Shown here piece after piece: positions 18,652 to 27,566 of a stretch of 64,000 nt of DNA (position 1 is its first letter; the number at the start of each line of letters is the position of its first letter). The stretch comes from Leyella lascolaii (lineage in GTDB: Bacteria > Bacteroidota > Bacteroidia > Bacteroidales > Bacteroidaceae). The position numbers and the translations under genes are program-made. Below the pieces are notes generated by a model. It was not told the origin of the DNA and did no database searches. It saw only the letters and a list, made by a program, of their open reading frames with translations. The stretch is taken from positions 398,810 through 462,809 of the forward strand of contig NZ_LT556049.1 of assembly GCF_900079775.1 (NCBI RefSeq). Reading direction: 5' to 3'.

Positions 18652-18659
18652 CAAATTTA
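18652..18659 (-). promoter_or_regulatory. -7 promoter box of the GLUG protein gene
   Basis: TAAATTTG on the minus strand, 115 bases before the ATG at 18537. The upstream gene ends at 18754, so the GLUG gene can be transcribed on its own. Confidence 0.5.
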
Positions 18660-18753
18660 TTTAAACATCAATAGAGTGGGTGTAACAAACAGCTTGAACA
18701 GTATAAGTTTTGTCTTAACATGTTTGTTTTCACAAATATTCTTGTAGGCAGGC

Positions 18754-20484
18754 TTATCTGTTTATGTATTTCCTTCCATTTTTTATATAGATGCCTTTTG
18801 CCGCCTTTTGTGTTTTAGTTCCGTTTATGTTATATATTCCGTTCTGAATGTCAGAATCTTTGAATGATGTGTTTTTTATTGATGTTTGTATAGGTGCGAA
18901 CATGAGTCCCTTGACAAGTCCTTTTTCCATGTCATGACTGCTGATATCGATGTGTCTGTCTGATATGGAACTTACGTATTGTCCCTCGATTGATACATGG
19001 TCAAAGGTTATGTCACTTATGGTCTTGGACGGGGTCCCTACTTTTTCCCATCCATAAAGTCGTATACTGTTCGCTATTGCAGACTGTGATGTATTCGGGC
19101 ATGATATGTTTTTGAATGTTACGTTTCTTATTCCGCCGTCAGTACTTTGATCACCCTGTATAGAGCCGAACCAGAAACTTTCTTTGAATCCCATACCGAT
19201 GAGCCGCTCACACCGGTTCACGTATATGTTTTCGAATGTGATATCATGGAAGTAAGTGCCATGAAGCGCACATATATTCATGGCAGACCGTTCGTCCAGT
19301 CTTTCATGATAATAAGGGTCATCATATGAAAACAGAATCTCGCTGTTGGTGAGCTTAATGTTGCTGAACTCCGAGGCACGTGTTTCGGCGCCAATGCCGA
19401 ATGCGTTGTTGCCGTCGTTCCAGAGTTGCATTCTGTTGAATGTAAGTCCGGTATTCGGAGGGCATTGTGATATTGGTATGCTCTCGTCGTAAAGTCCCTT
19501 TATGGCAACCGCGTCATCGCATGAGCGCACGAATATGTTATCGAAGGTGCAGTTTATGCAACGTGTAAGATCCATCCCATCGGTAGAGGCGTATTTTGTG
19601 CCTATTATTTTAATATTGCTTACATTGATGTTCTTGCATTCGGTGAAAGTTGTTTGCCAGGCACTGTGTCCGTGGGTGAACACAATGATACCGTCGACTT
19701 TTCCAGCATCAGTCCACGACATGTTCAGGCTGTTACCTCCGGTTTCTGCTGAAGTCATTATTATTCCGTGTCCGTATATTTTTGCACAGTCATCTCCGGA
19801 AACAGAACCGCTTAAATTTATTTGTCCAAGAACAACGGCTCCTCCCTCAATCCATACTTTTCTGTTGCCGCTTACAGTCAGTTTTCCGCCGAATGTAGAG
19901 ATGTTGTTCAAATCCCAATATCCAGGACCGAAATAATATATTCCAAGGCGGCTGTCATAGTGAGTCCTATTGTTGTAGAATCGTGTCAGTTGCGGTTTCG
20001 GCTCGACTTTGTTGCAGAACAGATGCAGGATGTCGCCTTTATAGCTTCCGTTGAATACAATTGTTATGTTCTGTTGAGGTTTGTTAATCTTGAACCTGAC
20101 GTATCTTGAAGTCTGCTCAATGTCACTTATGTCAGCGTCATGCGGCAGTATTTCAAAACTGTTTATCTTCTTTTCCGAAGCAATGGTGACGTACGGTTTC
20201 CTGTTTTCCGTAAAGTCTATATATCCGAATTGCACATTTCCGTTCCAGAAGTTCTTGTCATTGTACAGTCCTATGTAAGACACGTCATCAACAGACACAT
20301 TGAAGGTTGGTTTAAGTTGTGTGTAAGGATATTCCTCAGGTACGGAGTATGTTATCAGAGAACTGTCTGTCGCCTGATAGTCCGTGCCTTTCCATAGAGT
20401 GTTGTTGAAGCTTTTGAAGTCTTGCGCTATGGACGATACTGATATGATAATCTCGACAATTAAGAATAATAATGTCTTTTTCAT
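18754..20484 (-). CDS. GH28-like right-handed beta-helix glycosidase with C-terminal surface motif
   Basis: A secreted protein of 576 residues from the ATG at 20484. The frame is open to 20595, but a TAAATTTG promoter box at 20511-20518 sits between the starts and the signal peptide begins at MKKTLLF. An N-terminal beta-sandwich (about 22-160) precedes a beta-helix. The helix carries STDGMDL (Asp near 302) and SCDDAVAIKG (Asp pair 21 and 22 residues further on), the same spacing as the three catalytic aspartates of GH28. The GHG histidine and the RxK motif of polygalacturonases are not seen; FGIGAETRA stands there instead. The C-terminal tail GIYNINGTKTQKAAKGIYIK matches the sorting-like tail of the neighbour. 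The substrate is unlikely to be plain polygalacturonan. Confidence 0.8.
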   Translation of the reverse strand: MKKTLLFLIVEIIISVSSIAQDFKSFNNTLWKGTDYQATDSSLITYSVPEEYPYTQLKPTFNVSVDDVSYIGLYNDKNFWNGNVQFGYIDFTENRKPYVTIASEKKINSFEILPHDADISDIEQTSRYVRFKINKPQQNITIVFNGSYKGDILHLFCNKVEPKPQLTRFYNNRTHYDSRLGIYYFGPGYWDLNNISTFGGKLTVSGNRKVWIEGGAVVLGQINLSGSVSGDDCAKIYGHGIIMTSAETGGNSLNMSWTDAGKVDGIIVFTHGHSAWQTTFTECKNINVSNIKIIGTKYASTDGMDLTRCINCTFDNIFVRSCDDAVAIKGLYDESIPISQCPPNTGLTFNRMQLWNDGNNAFGIGAETRASEFSNIKLTNSEILFSYDDPYYHERLDERSAMNICALHGTYFHDITFENIYVNRCERLIGMGFKESFWFGSIQGDQSTDGGIRNVTFKNISCPNTSQSAIANSIRLYGWEKVGTPSKTISDITFDHVSIEGQYVSSISDRHIDISSHDMEKGLVKGLMFAPIQTSIKNTSFKDSDIQNGIYNINGTKTQKAAKGIYIKNGRKYINR

Positions 20485-20510
20485 AAAATATGTGTGTGCT
20501 TTTATAAATG

Positions 20511-20518
20511 CAAATTTA
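20511..20518 (-). promoter_or_regulatory. -7 promoter box deciding the start of the first GH28-like gene
   Basis: TAAATTTG on the minus strand, 27 bases upstream of the ATG at 20484. It rules out the upstream ATG at 20595. Confidence 0.55.
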
Positions 20519-20725
20519 TTAATAGAAGAATCCTTTGAATGTAAGAAATAGCTTGTATGCTGTAATTTTTGTATTGTTTCATACTGACTCCGCAATATAT
20601 TTCAGAATTGCATTTCAATACACGGTTATTATCTCTTCATTTCATTGTTTTCATCCTGTCGTTTCGTGTAGCATCATTCTCTTTGTTTACATGATAAATG
20701 AATATTTGGTGTATGTTTTTTCTTG

Positions 20726-22309
20726 TCAGTTGAATGTCATATTATATACCAGACGTTTGTCAACAGCCTTGTTTGTCGTTATTATATTAGGGTCTTTATC
20801 GCTGTTTATTTTTTTACCACATATCACAACATTGTCAAAATTTATGTCATGGATATATTTTGTCGGAGTTCCCGGACTGTACCATCCGTATAGCCATATT
20901 TTATTGGCAATGCCTGAGCCAGAGTCGTATGGACTGTATATGTTACGGAAAGTTATTCCGCTTATCTCACCGTCTGTGCTCTGGTCTCCTTGTAGTGCAC
21001 CGAACCAGAAACTACTTTTGAATCCCATTGCAATCAGACGTTCGCAACGGTTTACGTATATGTTTTCGAATTTTATGTTATGGAAGAAAGTGCCATGAAG
21101 TGAACAGATGTTCATAGCGGATCTTTCGTCCAGGTGTTCGTGAAATTCCGGGTCATCATATGAAAAGAGAATCTCGCTGTCTGTCAGACTTATGTCGCTG
21201 AAATATGCAGCCCGTGTCTCTGCACCTATCCCGAATGCGTTGTTGCAGTCGTTCCAGAGTTGCATACGCTTAAATTCAAGACCAGACTGAGGCTTGCTTT
21301 TCACCGGAGGCAAGTTTCCCAATCCTTTTATCGCCACACAGTCGTCAGAGCTTCTTACGAAAACATTGTCAAAACTGCAGTTATTGCTTGCTATAATGTC
21401 AATACCGTCGGTTGATGCGTATCGTGTGCATACAATCTTCATATCATTCACTTTTATGTTCGAGCAATTAGAGAATACGGTTTGCCAGCAATGTTTTCTG
21501 TGAGTGTGTACAAGGATTCCCTCAACATGCCCTCCTTCAGAGTATTCAACACTCAGGCTATTAAGTCCGGTTTCTTTGTCATTCATGACCATTCCGTGTC
21601 CGAAGATTCTCGCGCATTCAACACCTTTGTTAGATTCGGTAATTCTTAGTTGTCCATTTATGACAGCACCGGGTGCTACGTATATTTTCTGTTTACCCTT
21701 TATGGATATGCTTCCGTTGCATCCTGGTATTTTTTTCAGATTCCAGTAACCGGGTCCGAAGAAGTATGTTTGCGATTGTTTATCGTAATGTGTTACCTTA
21801 TTATATTTGTCAGACGGCACCGGCTGTTTTTCCATTCTGTTACAGAACAGATGTAACACGTTTCCTTTATAGTTCCCATTTATTACGAGAGTGATATTCT
21901 GGTTGGGCTTGTTGATGTTGAAGGAAACATGACGTCTGTCTTTTTCAACATAACTTATATCTGCGTTGTGAGGTAAAAGTTCAAAATCATTTATGTCTGT
22001 ATCAGTTGTTATTGTTATAGTCGGATGGGTCCCTTCTTTAAAATCAAAATATCCGAAGCAAACATTTCCGTTCCAATAGTTGAAATCATTGTACAGCCCT
22101 ACATATGCTTTGTCATTTATAGAGACATTGAACACCGGTGTGCCTTCAATGAAAGGATATTCTTCTGGAACTGCGTAAGTACAGAATGAGCCATTACTTG
22201 CACAGAAATTATTTCCCCTCCATAATTCATTATTATACTTCTTATAGTCGTTGGCTACGACGTTGATTACTACTGTCATTAAGATAATTAGTGCTGTGGT
22301 CTTTTTCAT
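20726..22309 (-). CDS. GH28-like right-handed beta-helix glycosidase (paralogue)
   Basis: A secreted 527-residue paralogue of the preceding gene product (18754-20484), similar along its full length. The same N-terminal sandwich (TYAVPEEYPF, NDFELLPHNADI) and helix motifs are present: STDGIDI, then SSDDCVAIKG 21-22 residues on, FGIGAETRA, HLDERSAMNICSLHGTFFH and ALQGDQSTDG. It lacks the C-terminal sorting-like tail, so it may stay periplasmic while the paralogue goes to the surface. This would be a division of labour between outside and periplasm. It lies 103 bases downstream of the GH97 gene and is probably co-transcribed with it. Confidence 0.8.
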   Translation of the reverse strand: MKKTTALIILMTVVINVVANDYKKYNNELWRGNNFCASNGSFCTYAVPEEYPFIEGTPVFNVSINDKAYVGLYNDFNYWNGNVCFGYFDFKEGTHPTITITTDTDINDFELLPHNADISYVEKDRRHVSFNINKPNQNITLVINGNYKGNVLHLFCNRMEKQPVPSDKYNKVTHYDKQSQTYFFGPGYWNLKKIPGCNGSISIKGKQKIYVAPGAVINGQLRITESNKGVECARIFGHGMVMNDKETGLNSLSVEYSEGGHVEGILVHTHRKHCWQTVFSNCSNIKVNDMKIVCTRYASTDGIDIIASNNCSFDNVFVRSSDDCVAIKGLGNLPPVKSKPQSGLEFKRMQLWNDCNNAFGIGAETRAAYFSDISLTDSEILFSYDDPEFHEHLDERSAMNICSLHGTFFHNIKFENIYVNRCERLIAMGFKSSFWFGALQGDQSTDGEISGITFRNIYSPYDSGSGIANKIWLYGWYSPGTPTKYIHDINFDNVVICGKKINSDKDPNIITTNKAVDKRLVYNMTFN

Positions 22310-22412
22310 TGCATTATATATGTTTTATGTTGAATATCATATTTATCGCATATTGTTGATGCACATAGGAAGAATAACTGTAATCGGATATGTTTCTTCC
22401 GTGTAATTGGTT

Positions 22413-24383
22413 TTATTGCATCATGATGAATCCTCCACGTCCCTGAAGAGTCATTCTTATTTTTCCGTCATTGGGTATCGTTATATTTTTCATTTCGGCG
22501 TCGGGTATTATTTGTCCCTTTTTCAGTTTTTTGTCAATCATACAACTGGCGCGTTTACCTGAAAACATAGGCAGGTATAGGTCTAATCTCATGGGCTTTT
22601 CAGTTCCGTTGATGCCTGCTATATACCATTTGTCTGCATTTCTGCGTGCGATGACGGCATATTTCCCTGGAAATCCGTCTATAAACAGTGTCTCGTCCCA
22701 TGAGGTTGGCAGTTTTCTTATAATTTCTTTTTCAAACTGAGGTATATTTCCCATTATGTTTGGAGTTACGGCTATACAGTTTATTCCGGACTGATTGGTT
22801 ATAGCAGTGGCTATCTCAAAAGTATCTGATGTGTATCTCTGATGACGGCTGTTATTATCATGGCTCATGTATTTGTTGAGTATCACCCCACCCCAGTCGA
22901 AACTTCCTATTGCGTTTCTGCAGAAAGGATGTAATGTCATCTCGAATGCTTCGCTGACGGAATGCTTTTCTTGAAAATATACGTTTTCGGATGCAAGGCA
23001 AGCTTCGCTTCCCATATAATTAGGATACATACGTTCCCATCCTCTTGGTATCGTACAACCATGGAATATCACCATAAGTCCGTAATCGTTTGCATCGGAC
23101 AGTATATCCTCATACAATTTCATTGTTTCTTGCTTGTCTCCTCCTAAGAAATCCACTTTTATTCCTTTCACTCCTATTCTCTCAAGCCATTCCATTTCTT
23201 TTTTCCGCCTTACGGTATTGTTCATTATGTTTCGTGGCGTTTGCGGAGGATTGTTTGCAGTCCCGTTAGAATTGTACCATAAAAACAGCCCGACATCCTT
23301 AGACTGCGCATATTCCGAGAGTCTGGCTATATTTTCACGTCCTATTCCCTCATCCCAGTTCGCATCTATGAGTGTGTATTCCATTCCGAGTTCAGATGCG
23401 AGGTCTATAAACTTTATCTGGTCTGGATAATTGCATGAAGCGTCCTGCCAAATCAGCCAGCTCCATGAATAGTGTCCGGTCTTATATTCTTTTTTGGCTT
23501 TATAAAGTTGTTCTACGTTATTATATGGAGCCATTGTCTCAACTATTGGTTTTAGTGAGTTTCCAATAGTTATTGTACGCCATGGAGTGTTTCCTGGCAG
23601 TCCGAAAGCGGGTTGTACGCTTCCGCTTCCATTGTTTTCTCCTTTTTGTGGAAACTCCACCTTATATCCATTGGTATAATCGTAGTCGCTAAGCCTGCAT
23701 CCGCAGTAATCACCTGTTGTGCCTGTTTCGCTAATGAGTATCCATCCTTTATCTTCTGTTCTGAAAAGGCATGGGAAAGTATATCCGACATTATATCTTG
23801 ATGGTTCATCCATCGGCATGTCTGTCTGATAATCTTCTTCATAAGAAGGTTTTGTCGCTTCCCATCCTGTGTTGGGAGGAGCCTGAGGCGTTAGGAACGT
23901 CCTTGTATGTTGTGGCAGCATGAAGAATGTATGTTCGTCCATTATTCTTGCTGTTCTTGTGCCGTCGTGCTGCTCCGGAATGTAATATCTGAATGAGATG
24001 TCATTGTCTGAGACGCGAAATGTTAACGTGAAGGTATAATCGTCATTTCCCTTGCATGATAAATCGATGCAATTCGCATGATAGTCCGTTTTCAACCGTT
24101 TTGCTCTCGTAACTGTATATGATGTGTTTATGGATTTTCTTTTTACTCCTGTTATGCTTATCCCTGACGTCATGTCTGCAAAATTTGTACTCAGTCCGAG
24201 TCTTGATGGCAAAAGCATTATATTGTTGCTGTAGATTACTTTATAAGAAAGTATTCCTCCATCATCTGATATTGTTACATATAATTCTCCGTCGGGTGAT
24301 GCCACTGTGTATTCTGAAGCACCGGCATGGGACATGATTACTGCCGTCAGTATAAATAACATCAAGGTTCTTGGTAAATTCAT
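22413..24383 (-). CDS. Glycoside hydrolase family 97 protein, probably retaining (alpha-galactosidase-type)
   Basis: A 656-residue periplasmic glycosidase with a signal peptide (1-22), an N-terminal super-sandwich (VASPDGELYVTISDDGG), a TIM-barrel catalytic domain and a C-terminal beta-domain. Family blocks include TWSWLIWQDASCNYP-like and YTLIDANWDEGIG segments. GIKVDF places an aspartate at residue 411 and LASENV a glutamate at 466, 55 residues apart. The retaining GH97 branch has its Asp nucleophile in this block, whereas the SusB-type inverting alpha-glucosidases use glutamates. An alpha-galactosidase-like activity is therefore favoured, though not proven. The gene begins 10 bases after the stop of the hybrid sensor gene, so both are in one transcript. 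Confidence 0.88.
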   Translation of the reverse strand: MNLPRTLMLFILTAVIMSHAGASEYTVASPDGELYVTISDDGGILSYKVIYSNNIMLLPSRLGLSTNFADMTSGISITGVKRKSINTSYTVTRAKRLKTDYHANCIDLSCKGNDDYTFTLTFRVSDNDISFRYYIPEQHDGTRTARIMDEHTFFMLPQHTRTFLTPQAPPNTGWEATKPSYEEDYQTDMPMDEPSRYNVGYTFPCLFRTEDKGWILISETGTTGDYCGCRLSDYDYTNGYKVEFPQKGENNGSGSVQPAFGLPGNTPWRTITIGNSLKPIVETMAPYNNVEQLYKAKKEYKTGHYSWSWLIWQDASCNYPDQIKFIDLASELGMEYTLIDANWDEGIGRENIARLSEYAQSKDVGLFLWYNSNGTANNPPQTPRNIMNNTVRRKKEMEWLERIGVKGIKVDFLGGDKQETMKLYEDILSDANDYGLMVIFHGCTIPRGWERMYPNYMGSEACLASENVYFQEKHSVSEAFEMTLHPFCRNAIGSFDWGGVILNKYMSHDNNSRHQRYTSDTFEIATAITNQSGINCIAVTPNIMGNIPQFEKEIIRKLPTSWDETLFIDGFPGKYAVIARRNADKWYIAGINGTEKPMRLDLYLPMFSGKRASCMIDKKLKKGQIIPDAEMKNITIPNDGKIRMTLQGRGGFIMMQ

Positions 24384-24393
24384 ATTTTATTGC

Positions 24394-27213
24394 TTATTGT
24401 TCATTTTGTGTTGTGACGTTTTGTCTTGTTTGTTTCGCCCTGTATTCGTTGGGTGTCATTCCGTATTTCTCACGGAAGCATTTTGTGAAATATGATGGAG
24501 ACGTGAATCCCACATCATATCCAATATTGGACACTTGTATGTCTGTGGTTATCAGCAATTCTTTTGCTTTTATCAGTCGTGCGGCTTTAAGTTGTTCTAT
24601 CGGTGACATTCCTGTAAACGACTTTATTTTTGAATACAGTTGTGCCCTACTTATGCACATGTGTTGTGCCATTAGTTCTACAGACAGAGTCTGATCCGAC
24701 ATATTTTCCTTTATATAGTCGCGGAATCTTCTCAAGAACTCCATTTCTTTCGGCTTGTCGTTATGGATGTATCTGTTGTCCATATCATTTCCGAATATGT
24801 TTCTTAGAAGTATGCGGTTTTCGAGCAGATTCTCGATACGTGAGAGCAACAGTCTTGCCTGAAACGGTTTGGTTATATATGAATCCGCACCGACCTCATA
24901 TCCTTCTGTCTTATGTTCGTCAAGACTTCTTGCTGTGAGCAATATGACCGGAATATGGCTTACTGATATGGTAGATTTCAATTTACTGCAAAATTCCTGT
25001 CCGTCCATGACCGGCATCATCACATCACAGATTATCACATCCGGTACAGTAGATTGTGCTTTCTCGTAACCTTCCAGTCCATTGCAAGCTTCTACGGTCA
25101 CATATTTGTCGCCAAGTATGAGTCTTATATAATTTCTCATCTCCGTGTTGTCATCTATTATTAAGATTTTCGGTCGAGTGTCCTTATCTTCATTTCTTGT
25201 TTCTGTATCAATCTCTTCCGGTTCTGCTGTCATACAGGTTTCTATTTTAGTCTGTCTCAATGGCATTGTTATCTCAAATGTAGTCCCTGCTCCTTCCGTG
25301 CTTTGTACGGTTATCGTTCCGTGATGCATTTCTACGAATGATTTTGTTACAGACAGACCTATCCCGGTTCCTCCGCGAGTGTCGCTTGATTGATAAAATG
25401 TGTCGAAGATGTGTGGCAAATCTATCTTTTTTATACCTCTGCCATTGTCGCTCACACAGAACTGCAGCTCAGACGGATTCGATTTGTCCACATTTACGGT
25501 AACTCTTATGATTCCTCCAGGCTTTGTGAATTTGAATGCGTTTCCTACAAGGTTCACAAATATGCTTGTCATTTTTATTCTGTCAGCCTCAATCCATATA
25601 GGATGCACCGATGAAGGTATGGATAGTGTTACTTGCCGCTCTATCTCCATATGCCTGAAGTTTTCTGCCCAATCATTTATGGCTTTAGCCAAATCAAAAT
25701 GGACAAGTTTCAGTTTCATCATTCTGTTTTGTAGTTTCTGGAGATCCAATACTTCGTTGACAAGTTCGTGTAGTAACGACAGATTATGGCTTGCGAGAGT
25801 AAGAAGATTCTTTTTCTGTCTGTCAGAAAGCGTGCTTACGTTCATGAGTTCCTCCACCGGTCCCATTACAAGGGTTAATGGAGTTCTTATTTCATGGCTT
25901 ATGTTTGTGAAGAAGTTCATCTTTATCTCAGCCTCTCTTGCTATTCTCTGGTTTTTGTTTTTCAGAGCGATATTGTTTTCCTTCAGCATAAGGGTCTGCT
26001 CTTTCTGTTTGTCAAGTTGTATATGCAGAGAAGCTTTGAGCCTTCTTATTTTTTTCAGTTGTATATATGATATTATGAGAGCCGAAAAGATAGTTATTAT
26101 TATTATGCATAGCATCCATACAGCCATTCTCTGTTGTTTTCTGGAGTTATACATTATCTTCATGTCTTCCTGCATCTGGCTTATCTGTGAATCCAGACTG
26201 TTTATCTCTATATATTGTTGCAGTATCGTTTGCAGGTTGCTACTGTCAACAACTCCGGTGGGAAGTATTGTCTCTCTCGTGTATTGCTTTCCTTTAAGTA
26301 TGTTTATGGCGAGGTCGAGCACCATGTCGCCACGTGTCGGATATACAAACGAAGCCGTGAGTATACCGTCCTTTATTTTTTGCAGTCCGAATGGTTCCTT
26401 TGAAAGGGCGTCTATGCTGACCAGCTTCAGTTGCGGGTTCTTTTCGCGTAGTTTGGATATAACGCTAATGTCTGGCACCATACCGTCCGAATGAAAGAAT
26501 ACAAGGTCCACTTTCTTGTTTTCGTTGAATAATCTCTCAAGACAAGGAATTGCCTCCTGGTATCTCCAGTTGCAATATTCACTGCCAACTATATGCATGT
26601 CAGGATGTTTCTTCAATACTCTGAGGAAACTGCTGCTGCGTTCTATTGTCGGGATGTCGCCTTTCTTTCCCATTATTTCAACGATGTTGCCCTTGTTGTT
26701 TAGTATTTCACTGACATAATCGGCGACTTGTTCCCCTATTTTGTTATTGTCCGCTCCTATATATGCGGTGTATCGCTTTATAACCTGTCTGTTGTCAACG
26801 GCTATTATTGGGATGCCACTGTCGTAGGCTTTGTCCAAAATGGCAGTTACACGAGGGTCTGGTATTGGTGATACAATTATTAGATTTATACCGTTGTCTA
26901 TCATTTTCTTGATTTGTCGGGCTTGCCGCGCGCCATCGTTCTCTGCAGATGCTATGTCAAGAACCACATTGCTATATTTGAATGAAGTGTATCTCATCTC
27001 ATCACAAAGCTTCTCACGCCATGAATATTTATGAAAAAGAGAAACTCCTATTTTGAATTTCTGTTCCCTGTCGCATGATGACAGGCACATAAGTGTTGCT
27101 GCTGCTGTCAGTATGAGAGCAAGGCACATCAACCTCCATGTTGTTTTTTTATGAATCTTCTGTGACATATTATGATTCTTGCGGATTGTTCGTTCTTTAT
27201 TAAGGGTCTTCAA
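24394..27213 (-). CDS. Hybrid two-component system protein with periplasmic sugar-binding sensor and AraC output
   Basis: A one-protein signalling system of 939 residues controlling the PUL. Order: membrane/lipoprotein-like signal near 27-47, LacI-type periplasmic-binding domain (about 52-330, with VDNRQVIKRYTAYIGADN), and a transmembrane helix (about 360-383). Next are a histidine kinase with SHEIRTPLTL (His near 440) and ATPase boxes (DNGRGI, GTGIGLSVTK), a receiver domain with DVMMPVMDG (Asp near 728), and an AraC HTH (about 830-930). The periplasmic-binding-type sensor suggests it senses a mono- or small oligosaccharide directly, unlike the commoner propeller-sensor type. The start could also be the Met at 27168. 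A TACTTTTG box lies at 27235-27242. Confidence 0.95.
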   Translation of the reverse strand: MKTLNKERTIRKNHNMSQKIHKKTTWRLMCLALILTAAATLMCLSSCDREQKFKIGVSLFHKYSWREKLCDEMRYTSFKYSNVVLDIASAENDGARQARQIKKMIDNGINLIIVSPIPDPRVTAILDKAYDSGIPIIAVDNRQVIKRYTAYIGADNNKIGEQVADYVSEILNNKGNIVEIMGKKGDIPTIERSSSFLRVLKKHPDMHIVGSEYCNWRYQEAIPCLERLFNENKKVDLVFFHSDGMVPDISVISKLREKNPQLKLVSIDALSKEPFGLQKIKDGILTASFVYPTRGDMVLDLAINILKGKQYTRETILPTGVVDSSNLQTILQQYIEINSLDSQISQMQEDMKIMYNSRKQQRMAVWMLCIIIITIFSALIISYIQLKKIRRLKASLHIQLDKQKEQTLMLKENNIALKNKNQRIAREAEIKMNFFTNISHEIRTPLTLVMGPVEELMNVSTLSDRQKKNLLTLASHNLSLLHELVNEVLDLQKLQNRMMKLKLVHFDLAKAINDWAENFRHMEIERQVTLSIPSSVHPIWIEADRIKMTSIFVNLVGNAFKFTKPGGIIRVTVNVDKSNPSELQFCVSDNGRGIKKIDLPHIFDTFYQSSDTRGGTGIGLSVTKSFVEMHHGTITVQSTEGAGTTFEITMPLRQTKIETCMTAEPEEIDTETRNEDKDTRPKILIIDDNTEMRNYIRLILGDKYVTVEACNGLEGYEKAQSTVPDVIICDVMMPVMDGQEFCSKLKSTISVSHIPVILLTARSLDEHKTEGYEVGADSYITKPFQARLLLSRIENLLENRILLRNIFGNDMDNRYIHNDKPKEMEFLRRFRDYIKENMSDQTLSVELMAQHMCISRAQLYSKIKSFTGMSPIEQLKAARLIKAKELLITTDIQVSNIGYDVGFTSPSYFTKCFREKYGMTPNEYRAKQTRQNVTTQNEQ

Positions 27214-27234
27214 TTATTGAGTTCGGTACTCATG

Positions 27235-27242
27235 CAAAAGTA
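27235..27242 (-). promoter_or_regulatory. -7 promoter box of the hybrid sensor operon
   Basis: TACTTTTG on the minus strand, 22 bases before the first ATG of the hybrid sensor gene. Confidence 0.5.
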
Positions 27243-27423
27243 TAAATAAAGTATATGGTGATATGTAATAAATGTATGGAATGATATAAATAATGTCTTG
27301 TGTTTTTTATATTATATATCTACCTGTTCCTGATAATAAAGGATTCGGTACATATATTATCTGTTTTTCATGTGTTTATGGCATTTATATCTTTAGCCGG
27401 ATAATTCTTTTTTTTATATAAAA

Positions 27424-27463
27424 ATCCCCGGTGCCAGTATCTTGTTTCACTGCCACCGGGGAT
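27424..27463 (-). terminator. Terminator of the DUF1080/oxidoreductase operon
   Basis: ATCCCCGGTG and CACCGGGGAT form a 10-bp stem, extended past a mismatch by CAGT/ACTG. On the minus strand it is followed by TTTTTATATAAA. It lies about 100 bases after the stop of the DUF1080 gene. Confidence 0.8.
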
Positions 27464-27566
27464 GCTCATGTCTGTATATGTTATGACGTGCTGCTGTTGT
27501 CGCCTGCCGTTATATGTAAAGGTCTGTCGGTGTTGTTTTGTGTGGAGGACAGACCTTGGCTGTTTT

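Noticed and set aside
22413..24383. SusB-type inverting alpha-glucosidase for the GH97 gene
   Set aside because: The GIKVDF aspartate and the glutamate 55 residues later fit the retaining branch better; kept as a less likely option.
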